64,000 nt of DNA from Cafeteria roenbergensis. Lineage: Eukaryota; Sar; Bigyra; Bicosoecida; Cafeteriaceae. A program made the translations under genes and the position numbers. This document shows, piece after piece, positions 59,872 to 64,000 of the stretch. Where the stretch lies: NCBI GenBank assembly GCA_008330645.1, contig VLTN01000018.1, forward strand, positions 1-64,000, read 5' to 3'. The first letter of the stretch is position 1. Every line of letters begins with the position of its first letter. The notes under the pieces are model-generated. The model made no database searches and was not told the origin of the DNA. It worked only from the letters and a program-made list of their open reading frames with translations.

Positions 59872-62800
59872 TCAGAAGCGGTCCTTGAGAGCGGAGAGAG
59901 AGCGGAAGAGGGGCTTGTCGAAGTCGTACTTGGAGTGGGCCAGAGCCTTGGAGATGCACTCCTTGGCGGCCGCGCGGTCAGCGGCGGAGGGCTCGGCGTC
60001 AGGGGACGGGAGGTAGGTGGTGCCATAGAAGTAGTGAGCATGGGGGGCGACCCAGAGCTCGGGCGAGCCCTCGCCGAGGCAAACAGCCAGGCTGAAGCAC
60101 GCGCGGGCGCGGGCGATGATGGCATCGGGCTTGACCTTGGCGTTGACCAGCATGATATCGGTCTCGGACGCCGACCCGGCGCCTGCTCCGGCGGCGTACT
60201 TGCGCGCCGGGCCGCTGGCGAGCTCGTAGGCCATCTGGCGCGTGACGGAGCTGCGGGCCGACTTGGCGTTGCGAGCGGGGTGCCCCATCTCGGCCGCTGC
60301 CAGGGAGGCGAGGGCACGGCCGCGGGCCAGCAGCATCATGGCGCCAGCATCGCGGACGAAGGCCTTGTCGAGCTCCTTCTGGGAGGAGTAGGCGGGGGAG
60401 CCGGGCACGAGGGTCTTGGTCCCGGAGGCGAGGTCCTCGGGGGCGTCGCGCTTGGCCCAGGCGGGCATGGGCCCGCAGCCGGTGACGAAGTCGTCGGCGC
60501 CGTCGCACTCAACGATGTCCGCGTCGGTGGTCGGGGGCACGGCCACGCCCTCGGGCAGGGAGAGGGTGTCGCTCTCCCGGTCGATGACGAACTGCACCCA
60601 GGAGGTGGGCCCTCCGGGCGTGCCGACGCCGGCCACCTCGTCGAGGATCTCGGCGCAGCGGATGCAAAAGGCCATTGCGTCGCCGGGGCGGCCGCCGCGG
60701 AAGAGGTACCATGCACCCATGGCGAGCCAGCTGGCGCGGGAGATGCCGCCACGGTCGCAGTACTCCTGGCCCCTGCGCCCGTTGAAGCGGTCGAAGGTGT
60801 AGTGGTCCCGGACGCGGGGGGGCGCTTCGGCCATGGCCTTGGCGGCGTCCTCGGGGCGGCCGAGGGCGTGCAGGCAGTAGCCGAGCTCCTGCCACGCGCA
60901 CGCGACGTAGTTCTTGCCGCGGTAGCCGTCGAGGAAGATCCGGAACATGCCGGCGGCGGACTCCCAGTCGCCGGTGAGCATCATGCACTGGGCCTTCTCG
61001 TAGAGGCAGCCCTGCGTGGCGTGCTCGAAGTGCCCGGTGAGGGCGCCCAGCGCGTGGTCGAAGAGGCGGATGGCGAGGCTCATGTCGCCAGCGCGGCGGG
61101 CGAGGTAGCCGCCGAGGTAGGAGAACATGCCGCCGCGAGGGAAGATGCGGAGGCAGGCGGCGAGGATCTCGTCGCACTGGTCGAACTGCTCCGTCTGGAA
61201 GCACTCGATCCAGGCCGAGAGGAGAGCCGCGAAGGGCGCGCGGGCAGGGATGAAGGCGGCCTTGGGGAAGGGGTCGATGTCGGTCGAGGACTTGGGCGGG
61301 CGGCCGGTGCCCCCGGCAGGCGCGGCGGCAGACGCGGCGGCGGCGGCTGCGGCAGGGGCGCCCGATCCGGCGCCAGAGGCAGCGGCGCCGGACCCCTCGG
61401 CCCCAGCGCTGGCCTCGGCGTCCGTGGTGACCTTGCCGGCGGCGGAGAGCTCCTCCTCCGAGCGCGGCGGGCTCCACGAGAGCACGGTCTGCGAGACGCC
61501 GCGAATGTGCGCGAGGCCGGAGGTGCGGTTGATCTGGAAGCCGAGGGCCTTGGCGATCCACTGGAAGGAGGGGGGGATGAGGGATGTGAAGTAGCGGAAG
61601 GTGGCCACGCCCGCGAGCACGGCCGCAGTGATCTCGTAAATGCGGCGGCCCTCGTCATCGAGCTCCTCGAGCTTGAGGCTGGCAACGTCCCCGCTCTCGA
61701 GGGCAGTCACGTACTTGGACGCGTCGGGGTGGCGGCGAAGCGCCTCGATCAGCGAAAAGTACGACGTGGCCGCAGTGCGCACGTTCACCGAGCCGCGCAT
61801 GTACTCCTTGTTGCGGAACTGCACCAGGGCCTGCATGGCCCGCGACTCGCAGAAGACCTGGGCTGCTGCGAGCGCCTCAATGGGGGCGTTGTCGTGCTTG
61901 CCGAACCAGCCGGACTTCCCCGACGCCCAGGCGGACGACGCGAGCGACTTGGTTTCCTCCGCCTTGCCATGGAGGATGCTCTTGCCGCGCTCCGTCAGCT
62001 CGGGAACCTCCTCGACGAGGGCCTCGATGATGGCAAACTCATTGTCGCCGAAGGGGCCAGGGCGAGTCGGAGGGGAATCCGCCTCCCTGCGACGGAGGGC
62101 GCAGTTGGCGAGAGCCGGGGCGGAGCGCAAGCAGTCTTGGCGGTATGCAGGCGGCGAAGGGACTTGGCGCGTCGCTGCAATGGGCGAGCGCGCCTCCCCA
62201 GGACGCCGGCAAGCGCGCGCAGGGAAAGGGGCTTGGGGGGGCGATGGGGGGAGCGGCAGGCAGCTTTGCGGTTTGGCGGAAGGCTGGCAGGACGGCGCAT
62301 CCAGCCCAGCACTGCAGCCAGGCGGCCCGGCAAGGCCGCCCGGACAGAGTCCAGCGCCGATAGCCACGCTGCTGCCGTTTGCAGGCACGGCGGGGCTGCC
62401 GGGGCTGCCCGCGGAGCCGGGGGGGGGGGGGGCGGGCTCGGCCCGGTCCGTCCGGCAGCGCTCGCGCGGATTTGGCGCGGTGGGCGGGCCGGCACAGGGC
62501 GCTTCTGGCGCCCGAGCCTCGGCGGCGAGTTCCTCGGCAGCCCCGCCCAGGGACGCAGCCGGCATGCTGGGTCGCGCGTCAGGACGCGATCAGGATTCGC
62601 GCGGGCGCCCTGCTGGCTGCCCCGGGCCGGCCAGGCTGAGCGCCGCGGACCAACGAGCCAGCGGCGAGATTGAACTGTGCAGCAACCTGCCCCTGACCGG
62701 CCCACAGCGTGGCGGGCGCGCTTCCCGCCCCGGTGCGAAGTGCCCGCTCGCAAGCGGGGCGCCGCCAGGAACGGCGGCCCGTGGCCCACGGCACCCTGGT

Positions 62801-62920
62801 CCAGGGAACGGCGCAAGGGCAGAAGGAACGTTGTTCCGCTGGTGCGCCGGGCAGCTCTTGGGGTTCTCACTTGAACATGCAGTTGTAGTACAAGTCCACA
62901 AAGGTAGCCTTGTCAGCCAT
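59872..62920 (-). CDS. TTC39: TTC39-family tetratricopeptide protein
   Basis: Exons: 62871-62920 and 59872-62086; product 754 aa. Exon 1 encodes MADKATFVDLYYNCMFK and joins exon 2 (EADSPPTRPGPFGDNEF) through a GTGAGA donor and TCGCAG acceptor in agreeing phase. TTC39 proteins (yeast Iml2 relatives) are helical TPR proteins linked to lipid and organelle homeostasis. Features of the family: the N-terminal helices with an upstream AAQVFCESRAMQALVQF segment, LFPRGGMFSYLGGYLARRAGDMSLAI (TPR, cut short), CLYEKAQCMMLTGDWESAAGMF (TPR), YVACAWQELGYCLHALGR, and a final ELWVAPHAHYFYGTTYL. A Gly/Ala/Ser-rich insert lies near residue 270. The continuation of the frame upstream of 62086 is Pro-rich and looks intronic. 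The 784-bp intron is the longest in the window. Confidence 0.82.
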
Positions 62921-63162
62921 GGTGAGGCAGGTGGGGCGGGTGTGGGATGGGGAGGGGGGCGCGCTGGCGAACGGGTGCTCGCTGTGGAAGCTTGGCAACC
63001 TCCCGAGTGCTGCCAAATTTGCGTCTGCGTAGTTTCGGGCAAGCCGCGCAGTTGTTCGCCCGACGTCTGCTCTGCCGGGCTGGCGGGCGTGTGCCGGCGG
63101 CCGAGGGGCGCAGCGAGGAGACTACACTCGCTTGGGCAACCAGCGACACTCAACAGGCCGCC

Positions 63163-63897
63163 TCAGAGCGCGGGGCCGATGGTGCAAGAGACCCTGCCTC
63201 CGATAACGCCGTTCACCGCCGCGCCGACGAGAAACGCCGCGACGGCCGCGAGCGCCCCATTGGCCATCATCAGCAGGCCGTTCCACCACATGAAATTGTG
63301 CTCCCTCGTAATTCTGGCCTGCGAGGCCGAGCTCGGGCGGCGCGCGCGGAGGCAGGGCGGGGACTCGCACGGCAGCGAACAGCCAGTGCAGGACTCGCAA
63401 ACGCCCGGCTTGCCCTTGCAGCGCGCTCACCTTGCAAACTCCGAGTCCAAACAGCGCGACCATCGTCACGGCCGCGCCGCACCCTGCCTGGACGGCAAAC
63501 TCGATGTTCCCGAAGCTCTCCAGCGCCGCCACCATCCAGAGCGGCAGCGAGCCGAAGCCAGCAAAGCTGAGTCCCGTTGCCAGGCCCGACAGCCACAAGC
63601 GGCCGGCGCTGTCCCCTCTGGGAACCACGTAACCAAGTTCCTCCACCATCATGTGGTCGATGAAGGCCTCCTTGTACGCCGGCTGCGACGTGTAAATGCC
63701 GATCACGCGGTTCGCGTCCTCCGCCGAGAATCCCTTGGCCCTGTACAGGCTCACCATCTCCGCGATCTCGCCCTCGGGGTAGTTGTCGTACTCCCTGCGC
63801 AAAGCACGGCCGGCAGCGCGGGGAGCAGCCCGAGGGCGGGCGATCGCGAGCGCCCGGGTCGCTCCAAGGGGCATCGACCGGGCCGAGAGGATGTGCG

Positions 63898-63930
<33 letters not shown>

Positions 63931-64000
63931 CGCGGTTCCCGGCTTGGACGCGTGGTGAATGGCGAGCAGAGGCCTCACCACTGCTCCCGGGCGCGCTCCC
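63163..64000 (-). CDS. VIT/CCC1 vacuolar iron (manganese) transporter, 5' partial
   Basis: Exons visible: 63979-64000 (continues beyond the window), 63431-63794, 63163-63318; about 179 C-terminal residues. VIT/CCC1 proteins move Fe2+ or Mn2+ into vacuoles. The fragment starts ERAREQW and joins EYDNYPEGEIAEM, the typical start of the cytosolic metal-binding helix hairpin (Glu residues of the E..GE..E pattern). Then comes YRAKGFSAEDANRVI, MMVEELGY, and the last three membrane segments (LWLSGLATGLSFAGFGSLPL; CGAAVTMVALFGLGV; GALAAVAAFLVGAAVNGVIG). The N-terminal two segments lie off the window. Donor GTGAGG to acceptor CGCAG (184 bp, holding a 32-base C run) and GTGAGC to TCGCAG (112 bp) fit all phases. 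Confidence 0.88.
63899..63930 (-). repeat. 32-base C homopolymer (sense strand) in VIT intron
   Basis: An unbroken run of G on the plus strand is C on the sense strand of the VIT intron, about 48 bp after the donor. It is the longest homopolymer in the window and its exact length may be an assembly approximation. Confidence 0.95.

Noticed and set aside
62087-62565. Pro-rich N-terminal extension of the TTC39 frame
   Set aside because: A GCAG acceptor in phase and an upstream ATG exon with a GTGAG donor give a better N-terminus; the extension is Pro/Ala-rich and intron-like.
59935-62673. A 912-codon plus-strand frame opposite TTC39
   Set aside because: TTC39 on the minus strand has clear TPR-family motifs. 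The Gly/Val/Glu-rich plus-strand frame is a mirror of its G/C-ending codons.
1-64000. Search for virus-derived elements, retrotransposons, DNA transposons, rRNA and CRISPR
   Set aside because: No reverse transcriptase, integrase, capsid, transposase or terminal-repeat structure was recognisable; all long repeats are simple or coding tandem repeats.

Overview
The window is nuclear DNA from an unidentified, very G+C-rich unicellular eukaryote. Genes contain GT-AG spliceosomal introns. The proteins include eukaryote-only families: TRAPPC4, BAP29/31, YIPF, an NDR-class kinase, FAN1, TTC39 and CEP76. CEP76 is a centriole protein, so the organism probably builds centrioles or flagella. Carnitine biosynthesis genes, a vacuolar iron transporter and high gene density fit a small-genome flagellate protist; I cannot name the lineage. 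No rRNA, organelle DNA, CRISPR or recognisable virus-derived element was seen.

I count 23 protein genes in 64 kb. Two run off the ends: an IQ-motif protein on the left and a VIT/CCC1 transporter on the right. Layout: 1-11 kb, IQ protein and coiled-coil protein, convergent; 11-17.6 kb, a 2174-residue protein with 73 copies of a KQK-centred repeat; 18 kb, a BAP31-like ER protein in four short exons; 19-24.6 kb, a giant unknown; 25-29 kb, a divergent pair made of an ALDH9-like dehydrogenase and a gamma-butyrobetaine/trimethyllysine dioxygenase; 29-34 kb, YIPF, a RAP-like mitochondrial protein and a disordered protein; 34-45 kb, FAN1-like nuclease, riboflavin kinase, CEP76, TRAPPC4 and FHIT; 45-55 kb, UBZ4-like zinc-finger protein, NDR-type kinase, helical-repeat protein, an unknown and a chromodomain protein; 56-64 kb, OSCA/TMEM63-like channel, TTC39 and VIT.

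I rebuilt the exon structures by hand from phase and splice sites. All 31 introns start with GT; 26 have GTGAG donors and 30 end in GCAG. Several carry long C runs on the sense strand. Conserved housekeeping genes are split into short exons. The longest alanine-, arginine- and proline-rich genes are single open frames. Genes mostly alternate strand, so most intergenic spaces are divergent promoters (148 to about 620 bp) or tight convergent 3' ends. The strongest functional link is the shared promoter between two enzymes that would catalyse the last two steps of L-carnitine synthesis.
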